This document shows, piece by piece, positions 37,525-46,996 of a stretch of 64,000 bases of DNA. Each line of letters begins with the position of its first letter. Position 1 is the stretch's first letter. The stretch is from Bacteroides sp. MSB163 (GTDB lineage: Bacteria; Bacteroidota; Bacteroidia; Bacteroidales; Bacteroidaceae). A program made the position numbers and the translations under genes. The stretch is from NCBI RefSeq assembly GCF_036416795.1, contig NZ_CP143867.1, positions 930,001-994,000 of the forward strand. The letters are read 5' to 3'. The notes beneath the pieces were generated by a model. It was not told the origin of the DNA and did no database searches. It saw only the letters and a list, made by a program, of their open reading frames with translations.

Positions 37525-39840
37525 CTATTCTATTATTATCTCATCAAAGTATATCCTCGCTTCCTGTCCCGGACGTACATGCGTGAAAGGACAGTCTCCT
37601 GCTCCACGGGCTACTACACGAACATAACGTGCCTCTGTCCCTATTTCAAACAGGATATCTTCTCTAAATACACCTTCACGGAAGATTTCGTTCTTTGTGT
37701 AGCTGCACTCACCCACTTTGCGATACTCCTTGTCATCACCCGAAATCCAAACTTCTATTTCAGCTGGTTTATGCACTGCCATACCATAATTCGTAATAGA
37801 GCCTAACGTTAGTTTATTCACTAATTCCGATTTCTCCAGGTCGAGGGTGAAAGTAACCGTATCGCTTTTCATCCAGGAGCACCATTCCTGATCGGTATAT
37901 TTCTGACTTCCCCGTATCCCGTTTGTCAGCATATAAATATCTCCTGTACTGGCACTCTTAACAGGCTTTGCCGTCGCTTTATTCCAGATGACAGGCAACT
38001 CCAGCATTTGTCCCAATTGCTCGTTTCCGGCAAAGGTTACTGCCTTAATTGTTTTGGCCTCTGTAAGCATCAACGGTTTTATATAAAGGGGTGATTGCGC
38101 AGTCGGCACACTGCCATCCATTGTATAACGCACCTGTGCATCAGGGCGAATACAATCCAGTTCAACTTGCAGACGACCCTCTTTCGGAGTTACAGTCTGT
38201 TGTATATTATACATGGAACGGGCATAGACAATGCCTTTTGCAGCCAAGTGTTCATTAAAGTGGTCCATAGCTTTCAGGTAAGAGGCCCAGTTCTTGCGTG
38301 CAGGCTTCGTCCAAGCAACTTCCGCCAATGCCGACAGGCGGGGGAAAAGCAGGTAGTCCACATCTGCCGGAGAGTTACAGAACTCTGTCCACATACACGC
38401 CTGAACCCCCATTAGCAGAGATACAGCCTGCGGTGTCCAGTCTTTCTGTACAGGTTCATAGTCATAGACATCTTTCAGGGTGTTATTTCCAAAATATGTA
38501 ATAGGTTCGAACCATTGGGGACCTTGATAGCGGATGAGGTACAATATCCGGGCAGGAGTCATGATAAAGCGGTGGCCCAATTCGGCAGCTTTCAGTGCAG
38601 CCTGTCCGTAACCTTGCCATCCAAGGATAATGCTCCCTTCGGGGATTCTGGCATTCGTCAGTTCATCCCATCCTATCACTTCACGTCCCTTATTCTGCAC
38701 ATACCGTGCTACCCGTGCCATGAAATAGCCTTGTAATTCTTCCGTATTCTCCAAATTCTCTGCTTTCATCCGTGCCTGGCACAACGGACATTCTTCCCAA
38801 TGTGTCTTTCTCGCCTCATCACCACCTAAATGGATATATTTTGAGGGAAACAATTCGAGTACTTCATCCAGAATATCTTGCAGGAAAGTAAATACACTGT
38901 CATTTCCTGCACAAAAGATAATATCCGCATGATTCCCGCCTAAACCGGGCAATACACCGATAAATTTATCCACTACCGGACAGGACAGCAAAGGGTAAGC
39001 CGCCAATGCAGCATTACTATGTGCCGGCATTTCTATTTCCGGGATCACTTCGATATGCCGTTCCTGAGCATAGCGCACAATCTCGCGGATTTCATCCTGC
39101 GTATAGAATCCTTTTTCCACAGTAGGTTCACCCTGACGGGGATTACGGCGTTCAGGGAATGTCTTGCCCGGACGGTCTACACGGCATGATCCTATTTCTG
39201 TGAGCAAGGGGTATTTCTTGATCTCAATACGCCAGCCATTGTCATCTACCAGATGCAGATGTAACTTGTTCAACTTCAGCATCGCCATGCAATCAATAAT
39301 ACGCAACAAGTTTTCCTTGGGGGAGAAAAAACGTGCCACATCTACCAATAGTCCCCGATAACCGAAACGGGGCTGGTCGGTGATAGTCAATGCCGGAACA
39401 GTCCAATCGACGTTCTCCGTCACTTGTTCACTTTCAATCGCAGAGGGAAGTAATTGACGGATGCTTTGAAGGGCATAATAGAAACCTTGCAGATCAGAGG
39501 CACGGATGGTTATCTTCTTAGCCGTTATCTCCAGTTTGTAAGCTTCACTTTTTAAGGTAGCGTCCGTCACCAGACAGACATCACCTTTCCGGCTATCTAC
39601 CTTTATGCGGGGAGTAAAACCTGCCGCACGGGTAAGAAGCCCGGTGAACTGGCGCACTTGCTCAGCTTGTCCTTCATTCTCTACTGCGAAACTCGTCTTA
39701 GCGGAGAAGTGGAAGTTACCCGTGCCCGGTACTAAACTCACCGGGCAGGGAACTAATGAAAAAGGTTGTGTCAAGTTATCAGCCTGAATGTTTGTTACTG
39801 CCAGGAACAGACAAAGCAGTACTGTATATATATATTTCAT
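37525..39840 (-). CDS. GH20 beta-N-acetylhexosaminidase
   Basis: This 771-residue protein has signal peptide MKYIYTVLLCLFLAVTNIQA. It has a GH20b N-terminal domain (about 25-160) and a GH20 TIM barrel (about 165-510) with catalytic Asp341-Glu342 in HLGGDEARKTHWEECPLC. A CHB_HEX-like and F5/8-like C-terminal region follows (VRYTMDGSVPTAQSPLYIKPL, then SELVNKLTLGSITNYG). It releases terminal beta-GlcNAc or GalNAc by substrate-assisted catalysis. It is second in the operon, 26 bp after the sulfatase. In a poly-LacNAc model it alternates with the GH2 beta-galactosidase. Confidence 0.93.
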   Translation of the reverse strand: MKYIYTVLLCLFLAVTNIQADNLTQPFSLVPCPVSLVPGTGNFHFSAKTSFAVENEGQAEQVRQFTGLLTRAAGFTPRIKVDSRKGDVCLVTDATLKSEAYKLEITAKKITIRASDLQGFYYALQSIRQLLPSAIESEQVTENVDWTVPALTITDQPRFGYRGLLVDVARFFSPKENLLRIIDCMAMLKLNKLHLHLVDDNGWRIEIKKYPLLTEIGSCRVDRPGKTFPERRNPRQGEPTVEKGFYTQDEIREIVRYAQERHIEVIPEIEMPAHSNAALAAYPLLSCPVVDKFIGVLPGLGGNHADIIFCAGNDSVFTFLQDILDEVLELFPSKYIHLGGDEARKTHWEECPLCQARMKAENLENTEELQGYFMARVARYVQNKGREVIGWDELTNARIPEGSIILGWQGYGQAALKAAELGHRFIMTPARILYLIRYQGPQWFEPITYFGNNTLKDVYDYEPVQKDWTPQAVSLLMGVQACMWTEFCNSPADVDYLLFPRLSALAEVAWTKPARKNWASYLKAMDHFNEHLAAKGIVYARSMYNIQQTVTPKEGRLQVELDCIRPDAQVRYTMDGSVPTAQSPLYIKPLMLTEAKTIKAVTFAGNEQLGQMLELPVIWNKATAKPVKSASTGDIYMLTNGIRGSQKYTDQEWCSWMKSDTVTFTLDLEKSELVNKLTLGSITNYGMAVHKPAEIEVWISGDDKEYRKVGECSYTKNEIFREGVFREDILFEIGTEARYVRVVARGAGDCPFTHVRPGQEARIYFDEIIIE

Positions 39841-39866
39841 AAGGTCATTGCGTTTGATAATATGAA

Positions 39867-41450
39867 TTATTCTTTATCTCTCTCTGGGGAAAAGCGTACC
39901 GGATCATTGTATTGTTCCTGCAATGCCGTAAGTTCGGTTTTCAATTCCTTCACAATGTCTTCCGTACCCGGCTGTCCATAGATATTACGCATTTCGGTCG
40001 GATCGGCCTGTAAATCGTACAATTCCCATTCATCGATGTCATTATAGAAATGGATCAGCTTGTAACGTTCTGTACGTACCCCGTAATGACGCTTCACCAT
40101 GTGTTCAGCAGGATATTCATAGAAGTGATAGTACAGGGATTTCCGCCAGTTTTCAGGTTTTTCGCCTTTCAGTAATGGAACCAAGGAAAGTCCCTGAATA
40201 TCTTCGGGCACCTTCACACCGGCCAGTTCCAGGAATGTGGGTGCATAGTCAATGTTCTGTACCAACTCTCCGATGTCTCCTTTACAGTCGAAGCCTTTCG
40301 GCAAACGCATAATCAGCGGTGTATGCATGGATTCTTCATACATGAAACGCTTGTCGAACCATCCGTGCTCACCCATATAGAAACCTTGATCGGAAGTATA
40401 AACAACTAATGTGTTATCCAGCAATCCTTTCTCTTTCAGGTAATCCAGCACACGGCCTACATTATCATCCAGAGATTTCACAGTCTTCATGTAGTCGCGG
40501 ATATAGCGCTGGAACTTCCAGTTGGCAAGTTCTTCACCCTGAAGATTCTTTTTATAGAAATCATCGATGATAGGACCATAGAACTTATCCCATGCGGCAC
40601 GCTGCCCCTCATCCATCCGGCCAATATATTTCTCATAAAGAGACTTCAACCGAGTTTCTTTGTCCGGATGTAGCATTTTGAGGTCATAGATCATATCCAT
40701 ATCTTTCACAATGCTCATTTCCTGTGCGGCAGCGGCAGGACGTCCTTCGTAATCGTCAAAGAAATTGTCCGGCAGCGGGAAGGTCTTGTCTTCATAAAGT
40801 GCAAGGTTGCAGGTATCTGCCAACCAGTTACGATGAATCGCTTTATGATGAATTAAAATACAGAACGGCTTATTTGTATCCCGCTGATTTTCCATCCAAT
40901 CGATAGCATCATCGGTGATGATATTGGTCACATATCCGTGCTTCTGTATCGTATCATTGTCCTGAGTGATAAAATCAGGATTATAGTAATCACCTTGTCC
41001 GGGCACGATCTCCCAGTAATCAAAACCCGTAGGCAAACTTTCCAGGTGCCATTTACCAACCAACGCAGTCTGATAACCGGCCTGTTGCAAAAGTTTAGGG
41101 AAAGTTTGCTGCGAAGCATCGAACACGCAAGTGGTGTTGTCGTAGAATTTATTGGCACAACTGTGCTTGCCCGTAATCATACAGGCACGGCTGGGTCCGC
41201 TCAATGAGTTGGCAACAAAACTGTTGGTGAAACGTACTCCATCGGCAGCAATGCGGTCCAGGTTCGGTGTTTCCATATAACGGTGGTCATAGCAGCTCAT
41301 CATCTGGGCTGTGTGGTCATCCGTCATGATGTATACGATGTTATATTGCTTCTGCTCTTCAGCCTTCTTTTGGGCAGAGCATGAGGCCAAGGATGCCACA
41401 GCGGCGGCACCGGTCAGGGAATAGAGTAATCCTGATTGTAAGTTTTTCAT
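39867..41450 (-). CDS. S1 sulfatase, probable N-acetylglucosamine-6-O-sulfatase type (S1_11-like), lipoprotein
   Basis: This 527-residue lipoprotein has lipobox LASC (Cys24). Metal site D44-D45 is in IMTDDHTAQM, and the formylglycine motif SGPSR at 84-88 has Ser84 as the modified residue. GKWHLESLPTGFDYW and TSDQGFYMGEHGWFDKRFMYEESMHTPLI are characteristic of the glucosamine-6-sulfatase/mucin-desulfating sulfatase group. That group includes the human GNS enzyme and Bacteroides S1_11 members active on 6-sulfo-GlcNAc. It is the first gene of the enzyme operon, with its own perfect -7 box and the shared PUL operator upstream. Desulfation would open the chain for the GH20 encoded next. Confidence 0.9.
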   Translation of the reverse strand: MKNLQSGLLYSLTGAAAVASLASCSAQKKAEEQKQYNIVYIMTDDHTAQMMSCYDHRYMETPNLDRIAADGVRFTNSFVANSLSGPSRACMITGKHSCANKFYDNTTCVFDASQQTFPKLLQQAGYQTALVGKWHLESLPTGFDYWEIVPGQGDYYNPDFITQDNDTIQKHGYVTNIITDDAIDWMENQRDTNKPFCILIHHKAIHRNWLADTCNLALYEDKTFPLPDNFFDDYEGRPAAAAQEMSIVKDMDMIYDLKMLHPDKETRLKSLYEKYIGRMDEGQRAAWDKFYGPIIDDFYKKNLQGEELANWKFQRYIRDYMKTVKSLDDNVGRVLDYLKEKGLLDNTLVVYTSDQGFYMGEHGWFDKRFMYEESMHTPLIMRLPKGFDCKGDIGELVQNIDYAPTFLELAGVKVPEDIQGLSLVPLLKGEKPENWRKSLYYHFYEYPAEHMVKRHYGVRTERYKLIHFYNDIDEWELYDLQADPTEMRNIYGQPGTEDIVKELKTELTALQEQYNDPVRFSPERDKE

Positions 41451-41479
41451 GGTCGGAAATCTTTAGTAGTTTAATTGCC

Positions 41480-41487
41480 CAAAAGTA
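41480..41487 (-). promoter_or_regulatory. Promoter -7 box of the enzyme operon
   Basis: TACTTTTG on the minus strand matches TAnnTTTG exactly, 29 bp before the sulfatase start. No -33 box; instead the shared operator begins about 22-23 bp upstream. Confidence 0.6.
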
Positions 41488-41508
41488 CGCGTAATGGATA
41501 AGAGCAAT

Positions 41509-41544
41509 GTTCAAGAATATCTTTATCATATCCAAAATTCACCA
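41509..41544 (-). promoter_or_regulatory. Shared PUL operator, copy at the enzyme operon
   Basis: This segment aligns with 46818-46854 and 56095-56130, with conserved CAAnAAT...CT.T...ATCCAAAATT.AC.A on the plus strand. It lies at the same distance from a perfect -7 box. It is the most divergent of the three copies. Confidence 0.5.
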
Positions 41545-41600
41545 TTTCGGGTATATCTAAAGCAACAAAAAGACAAAATTAAAAGCAGCGAAGACAAAAC

Positions 41601-41637
41601 CGGAAGCAGAACAGACAAGATGCGCTGTCTGCTTCCG
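41601..41637 (-). terminator. Hairpin after susD (terminator or attenuator)
   Basis: A 10-bp stem (41601-41610 / 41628-41637, CGGAAGCAGA with TCTGCTTCCG) is followed on the minus strand by GGTTTTGTC and a T-rich stretch. An inner alternative stem (CAGACA/TGTCTG) could compete. It lies between susD and the enzyme operon and would reduce read-through. Confidence 0.6.
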
Positions 41638-41688
41638 AAATGTTAGGTTATATCAGCCTATTGAAAAAAGGTGGTCAACTGATAGCTA

Positions 41689-43500
41689 TTAATAGCCGAA
41701 GTTATTATCGCTATTGGAAAGCCCCGGGTTCGCATCTATTTCACTGGTAGGAATCGGCAGAAGGAGATTCTTTCTCAGGAAATCATCTGTCAGGTTGCCA
41801 TCGTTAATGAGCCGGTCGGCAAAGTTATTATTGCTGCCAGGATAATTGCTATCTCCCTTAATGGTCAGTTCATGATTGGCATTCAGCTCCAGCAGTTTCT
41901 TAAAATACTTTGTGCCACGAATACGTATCATGTCGTAGATAGCAGGTTCACCACAGAGTTCTATAACGCGTTCAAAATACAGTTTTTCCGTGACCTCATC
42001 CTTGGTAAGAGACGATGACCAGTCTGCCGGCTGTGCCGAAGCTACGGCTCCGGACTTGCGTGCACGGGCAAGCACTTCGTTGGCCAGGCTGATAGCTTTC
42101 TGAGTATCACCCAGTTCATTATAAACGTCCGCCATCAACAGCAACATCTCAGCATAACGGTAAACCATCAGGTTCTTGTGAGCCATCGTACCTGTTTGTT
42201 TCTGGTCATAAAGCTTACCAAAATACGGCCATTTATTTCCGTTGCCCACCTTCACAAATTCTTCCGTTGCTTTAACGAGCGTTTCACCATATGGAGAGTT
42301 ACCGTGCGTAGTTTCATAGTTCTCAATAAAACTGAGACTCGGATTCTTCGGGTCAGCAAACTCTGCATAAGGCAATTTGCCCACATTGTACAATTTCACA
42401 TCTGTTGTTCCCGGTACTATTTCATCATACGTATATCTCCAGTAAGGATACGTATACACGGAATCATTAGGGGTAGGAATTGAACCTACCTGCGGCTTCG
42501 GATTAGCCTGATTGTTACCATTACGGTCTCTCCATCTTGTCAGAAAATTAACTTCTATGCGGGGATCTCCCGGATAAGTGCCTTCGTGCATGTCATAAGC
42601 GAACTTGGCAACGCGATACGTGCTCCAATTGATACCACTCGTAGAGGCTTGCGGTGCAAAACGATTACTAGCACGGTTATAAACGCCACTGGCATTACCG
42701 GTTGAGTAGTTCATCATGACAATGGCTTCTTTGGAAGTAGCATACTCGCCAAACAGATCTGCGAACTTAGGTTCCAATGAATAAACTTTGCTGGCATACA
42801 CTGCATCAAACATTTCCTTTGCATTCTGCCAGTTGGCAGCAGCATTGATATCCAGGGCAGCCATCTTATAATATACTTTACCCAAGAGAGCCTTAGCGGT
42901 CCAGGAGTTAACGCGACCCACTGCCGATGTTTCGGAGATAGAAGTAGCGTCTTTCAAGTCAGCCACTACCTGGTTCAAGACTTCTTCGCGAGGAGAACGA
43001 GCGATTGAGATACCTTCCGAAGAAGAAGCTATTGTTTTCAAAGGTACATCACCGAACAAAGAAACCAGGTTATAATAAGCCAGTGCTCTCAATATTTTAG
43101 CCTCTCCACCCTTCTGATTTTTGACACTCTCACTCAAAGAACTTTTTTCAATACTTTCAAGGAAAGCATTGATTTCGGATATCGCTTTGTACATGCCATT
43201 CCAAGTGGGCGAAACCAAACTATTGGCAGCCAATGTATTCAGGGCATTCAAATCTTCGGGACGCTGTGACCAGGCAAGACCGGAAGCAACAATAGGAACT
43301 TCCTGCCACATCTGCCCATAAGCGTTGGTGGAAGCCATATAGCCGTAGCATCCCAGCAAAGCCAACTCTGCATTACTCTCGGATTGGAAGACAATATTGC
43401 TGTTCTGAGAATACAGGGGATCTTCATCAAGTAGCGCATCGCAAGCCGAGAAGCTGCACAGTGCAACCAAAGACAGGATGTAATATTTATATTTTTTCAT
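41689..43500 (-). CDS. SusD-like surface glycan-binding lipoprotein (host-glycan PUL)
   Basis: This 603-residue protein has lipoprotein signal SLVALCSFSACDALLDEDP (Cys20). The SusD fold is visible as an N-terminal TPR-like helical part (LALLGCYGYM, KILRALAYYNLVSLFGDVPL, AKALLGKVYYKMAAL) and a C-terminal RagB/SusD part (MVYRYAEMLLLMADVYNELGDTQKAI, YFERVIELCGEPAIYDMIRIRGT, NLLLPIPTSEIDANPGL). It follows susC by 19 bp. It should bind the same glycan as the HTCS-controlled enzymes around it. It is only distantly like the pectin SusD at 15568-17220. Confidence 0.93.
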   Translation of the reverse strand: MKKYKYYILSLVALCSFSACDALLDEDPLYSQNSNIVFQSESNAELALLGCYGYMASTNAYGQMWQEVPIVASGLAWSQRPEDLNALNTLAANSLVSPTWNGMYKAISEINAFLESIEKSSLSESVKNQKGGEAKILRALAYYNLVSLFGDVPLKTIASSSEGISIARSPREEVLNQVVADLKDATSISETSAVGRVNSWTAKALLGKVYYKMAALDINAAANWQNAKEMFDAVYASKVYSLEPKFADLFGEYATSKEAIVMMNYSTGNASGVYNRASNRFAPQASTSGINWSTYRVAKFAYDMHEGTYPGDPRIEVNFLTRWRDRNGNNQANPKPQVGSIPTPNDSVYTYPYWRYTYDEIVPGTTDVKLYNVGKLPYAEFADPKNPSLSFIENYETTHGNSPYGETLVKATEEFVKVGNGNKWPYFGKLYDQKQTGTMAHKNLMVYRYAEMLLLMADVYNELGDTQKAISLANEVLARARKSGAVASAQPADWSSSLTKDEVTEKLYFERVIELCGEPAIYDMIRIRGTKYFKKLLELNANHELTIKGDSNYPGSNNNFADRLINDGNLTDDFLRKNLLLPIPTSEIDANPGLSNSDNNFGY

Positions 43501-43519
43501 ATTCGTAGAGTATTAATGA

Positions 43520-46500
43520 TTAAAAAGTTAAGTTTAAGCCAAATATAAAAGAACGTGGAGATGGGTAAGAACTCATATCAACTCCCGGACGAAGTCCGTC
43601 GAATGTAAAAGAGCTCACTTCCGGGTCATAGCCACTATAGTTGGTAATGATAAATGCATTCTTAACAGAAGCATAAACAGATGCATTCTGGAAACCAATC
43701 TTACTCAGCCATACTTTAGGCAACACATAACTTAAAGTGATATCAGCGCAACGCAGATAACTGCCGTCCTCTACATAGCGGTCCAGCACAGCATTCGGCA
43801 CAGTGTATGCAGAACTCGGATATAAGTTAGAATGATTGCTTTCTGTCCACATATTCCGGAATGCCTCTCTGGTAATGTTATTAGACCGGATACCCGGAGT
43901 ATTGATATAACGGTTGTTCGTATTCAAAATGTCTCTTCCCTGTACACCATTAAATATCGCAGACAAGCTAATGTCTTTCCATGAAACCGTTGTAGAAAAA
44001 CCGTATGTGAAGTCCGGATTCGGGTCACCAATAATGTCACGGTCATTTACATTGATATCCCCATCCTTATCCTCATCACTATTTACATACTTAATATCAC
44101 CCGCTACCGGAATAGCACCGTTTACCGTCTTATAGTATCCGATTGAACCATCCTTCTTAGTATACTTCACACCTTGATCTGTGATGTCTTCCGGCTGTAC
44201 AATGCCTTGTGTTACGTAACCGAAGAACAAGCCCGGAGCTTTACCTTCCATGAAGACATGAGCCACACCAAAGTGGTCGCCCAGAGAGTTACCATAATAA
44301 CCCACATTCTCTCCCAAGTAACCAAAATCAGACGGCAGAAGTCCCAACTCGCTAATTTCGCCTTTATTAAAGCCGATGTTACCCATTACGCTCCATTTCC
44401 ATTCTTTGCCATCAATGATCTGTGCGTTCAAGGAGATTTCAACACCCTTATTGGTCAAAGAACCCTGATTGTAATAAGTAGAACCGAAACCGGCAGAACC
44501 GGGTAATGATCTGGATATCAATAAGTCCGTAGTCTTCTTTTGATACACATCAACGGTACCGCTCAAGCGTGAATTAAATACTCCGAAGTCCACACCTGCA
44601 TTCCAGGAAGCTGTCTTTTCCCATTTCAAACTATTGTTTGACAGATTGGTTACGGAGAAAGCTGTTAACGGATTACCTGAACCATCAGCATAATAAAGAT
44701 TCGAATTAGAGCCATACATAGAGAATGTAGAATACGGATCGATAGACTGGTTACCGGTAACACCGTAGCTCACGCGAACTTTCAACTGACTCAGCCAAGT
44801 GAGATTTTTCATAAACTCCTCTTGTTCCATTCGCCATGCCAGTGATGCAGACGGGAAATATCCCCAACGACTGCCTTTGGCAAACTTACTGGAACCATCG
44901 GCACGGAAAGAAGCCGTAACCAAGTATTTATCTAAGAAGGACACATTGACACGTCCCAGGTAAGAAACCAACTGGTAGTCTTTCTGGATAGGTTGTGCAT
45001 TGGTTACATTGCTTGCCATGTGAAGACCGTTCTCACGCATTTCAAAAAAAGTGAAGTTATTACCCGTCGTATTCTTATTCAGGAAATTATAATCTTCATA
45101 AGTAACACCGGCTGTAGCATCCAACGTTGCGATAGACTTGATCTTCGTATTATAGTTCAAAAGGTTTTCTACAGAAACATTACTCTTGTTCAGGTTAGAC
45201 AGTGACAACAAGCCCTGATTATTCATACCTTGATAAAGTTGCAGACCATACCAACGTTTGCGGTCATTAATATTCAGATTACCACCGGTACGAAGATTAT
45301 AACGGAAAAACTTATTGATCTTCCAAGTCAAATCCATACTGGCTTTGAAACTCTTGTCATCCGTTACGTCCACATAGTCATTCAACCAACTGAAAACAGT
45401 CGTCTTGTTCTCATTATTGAAATTCGGGTCATCTTCCGGCATTTCAAACGGAGCATAATCCAATGCAGTACGAGAAATAGCTCCGGTAGAACCACCCAAT
45501 GTATTACCACCCGCCATCATGTCATTCTGACGAAGAGCACCGCTCAGGGACAAGTCTATCTTAACAGCCTTTGAAATCTCGGCACTCAAATTAGCACGCA
45601 AGTCACCCTGTTTCAAAGAAGTTTGTTTTACCGTACCGTTAATATCCTTGAAATTGGCAGATATATAGTAGGTAACCTTATCCGAACCACCATTCAAAGA
45701 CAAAGAGTAGTTCTGCGAGAAGGCCGAAGAATAGATTTCTTTTTGCCAGTTCTTATAATTTACGACATTATACGTTTCAGGATCGTTCGGATTATACTTG
45801 TCATAAGAACCGTTGAATACATATCTCACCTCATCACCTACAAGATAAAAAGGATACAAATTATCTTTGATTCTGCTGTTTGCATAGCTTGCATACTCTT
45901 CCAGATTAATCATATCCATCAGTTTGGCAGTATTGGCTATTGTGAAAGTGACCGAAGCATTCACTTTGGTCTTTCCTTGCTTACCTTTCTTTGTTGTGAT
46001 GAGGATTACACCGTTTGCACCACGAGAACCATAAATAGCTGTTGAAGAAGCATCTTTCAATACTGTGATATCCTCGATATCGGCAGGATTCAGAGAAGAC
46101 AAGGGGTCCTGATTGATCTGGAAGTCACCACTGATACCTGAAGAAGCAAATTCACCCGTTGACGCCTGCGGTACATTATCAATAACGTAAAGCGGCTGGT
46201 TGTCTCCACGGAGTGAACTGGCACCACGAATAGTTACTGAAGAAGCAGAACCGACAGCCGAAGATGAGGAGTTAACCACAAGACCTGCAATTTTACCCGA
46301 CAACAGGTTATCGATAGAAGTTGCTTTGGCCGCATCATTGGCATCCGGACGTATACTGGTCAATGCTCCAGTAAGGTCGCCTTTACGAGCCGAACCGTAA
46401 CCTACCACCACCACTTCGTCCAACAACTGCGTGTCGTCCTTCATGGTCACATTGATCACCGTCTTGTTACCTACCGCAATCTCTTGCGTCTCATAACCGA

Positions 46501-46738
46501 TGAAAGAAAAAACTAATACTGATTTAGAGTTGGGGACATCAATCTTATAATTACCGTCAATATCAGTAATCGTCCCAAGCGATCCTCCTTTTACTTGTAC
46601 ATTGACACCCGGTACACCTTCATTGGTGCTGTCAATCACTTTACCTGTTACTTTGACGGATTGCTGTGCAAAAGCGGCAGCAGTAGTTGTCAAGCAGAGC
46701 AGACATGTTAGAAAAACATTAAATAGCTTCTGTCTCAT
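43520..46738 (-). CDS. SusC-like TonB-dependent outer-membrane transporter (host-glycan PUL)
   Basis: This 1072-residue protein has signal peptide MRQKLFNVFLTCLLCLTTTAAAFA. It has a carboxypeptidase-regulatory-like domain (VTGKVIDSTNEGVPGVNVQV), a TonB-box area (DEVVVVGYGSARKGDLTGAL), a plug with TIRGASSLRGDNQPLYVIDNVP and TVLKDASSTAIYGSRGANGVI, and a long beta-barrel ending SFIFGLNLTF. It imports large oligosaccharides under TonB energy with its SusD lid. It is the first gene of its transcript and diverges from the HTCS gene; its promoter carries a perfect -7 box and the shared operator. Confidence 0.94.
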   Translation of the reverse strand: MRQKLFNVFLTCLLCLTTTAAAFAQQSVKVTGKVIDSTNEGVPGVNVQVKGGSLGTITDIDGNYKIDVPNSKSVLVFSFIGYETQEIAVGNKTVINVTMKDDTQLLDEVVVVGYGSARKGDLTGALTSIRPDANDAAKATSIDNLLSGKIAGLVVNSSSSAVGSASSVTIRGASSLRGDNQPLYVIDNVPQASTGEFASSGISGDFQINQDPLSSLNPADIEDITVLKDASSTAIYGSRGANGVILITTKKGKQGKTKVNASVTFTIANTAKLMDMINLEEYASYANSRIKDNLYPFYLVGDEVRYVFNGSYDKYNPNDPETYNVVNYKNWQKEIYSSAFSQNYSLSLNGGSDKVTYYISANFKDINGTVKQTSLKQGDLRANLSAEISKAVKIDLSLSGALRQNDMMAGGNTLGGSTGAISRTALDYAPFEMPEDDPNFNNENKTTVFSWLNDYVDVTDDKSFKASMDLTWKINKFFRYNLRTGGNLNINDRKRWYGLQLYQGMNNQGLLSLSNLNKSNVSVENLLNYNTKIKSIATLDATAGVTYEDYNFLNKNTTGNNFTFFEMRENGLHMASNVTNAQPIQKDYQLVSYLGRVNVSFLDKYLVTASFRADGSSKFAKGSRWGYFPSASLAWRMEQEEFMKNLTWLSQLKVRVSYGVTGNQSIDPYSTFSMYGSNSNLYYADGSGNPLTAFSVTNLSNNSLKWEKTASWNAGVDFGVFNSRLSGTVDVYQKKTTDLLISRSLPGSAGFGSTYYNQGSLTNKGVEISLNAQIIDGKEWKWSVMGNIGFNKGEISELGLLPSDFGYLGENVGYYGNSLGDHFGVAHVFMEGKAPGLFFGYVTQGIVQPEDITDQGVKYTKKDGSIGYYKTVNGAIPVAGDIKYVNSDEDKDGDINVNDRDIIGDPNPDFTYGFSTTVSWKDISLSAIFNGVQGRDILNTNNRYINTPGIRSNNITREAFRNMWTESNHSNLYPSSAYTVPNAVLDRYVEDGSYLRCADITLSYVLPKVWLSKIGFQNASVYASVKNAFIITNYSGYDPEVSSFTFDGLRPGVDMSSYPSPRSFIFGLNLTF

Positions 46739-46787
46739 AGAATTAAATTTAAATTAGTAAAGACTATTGTTAACATTGATTTCGATG

Positions 46788-46795
46788 CAAATGTA
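46788..46795 (-). promoter_or_regulatory. Promoter -7 box of the host-glycan susC
   Basis: TACATTTG on the minus strand, perfect TAnnTTTG, followed by CATCG, the same five bases that follow the -7 box at 56066. It has no -33 box. Confidence 0.65.
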
Positions 46796-46817
46796 AAGCG
46801 AAACAGAAGGAGCACCG

Positions 46818-46854
46818 GTACAATAATCACTATTACTAAATCCAAAATTGACTA
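46818..46854 (-). promoter_or_regulatory. Shared PUL operator, copy at susC
   Basis: The plus-strand text TACAATAATCACTATT, then ATCCAAAATTGACTA is nearly identical to the copy at 56095-56130 and similar to 41509-41544. It starts about 23 bp upstream of the -7 box, where an HTCS AraC domain would contact RNA polymerase in place of a -33 element. Confidence 0.65.
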
Positions 46855-46943
46855 CCTACAGCCTTCCTGCAGTGGTATAGCCAAATTTGGAGCTAAAAAT
46901 AGACAAAATTGGAGTTTCTTCCCATCAGATTCCTGCCTTTTGT

Positions 46944-46975
46944 TTTGTATGGTTCGATACAAAAGTTTATTTTTG
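46944..46975 (+). promoter_or_regulatory. Promoter of the HTCS gene
   Basis: TTTG (46944-46947), 20 bp, then TATTTTTG (46968-46975): both boxes match the Bacteroides consensus exactly. It looks like a constitutive promoter with a start near 46982 and a leader of about 15 nt, supporting the ATG at 46997. Confidence 0.75.
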
Positions 46976-46996
46976 TTCCAATCTTTGCACAATACC

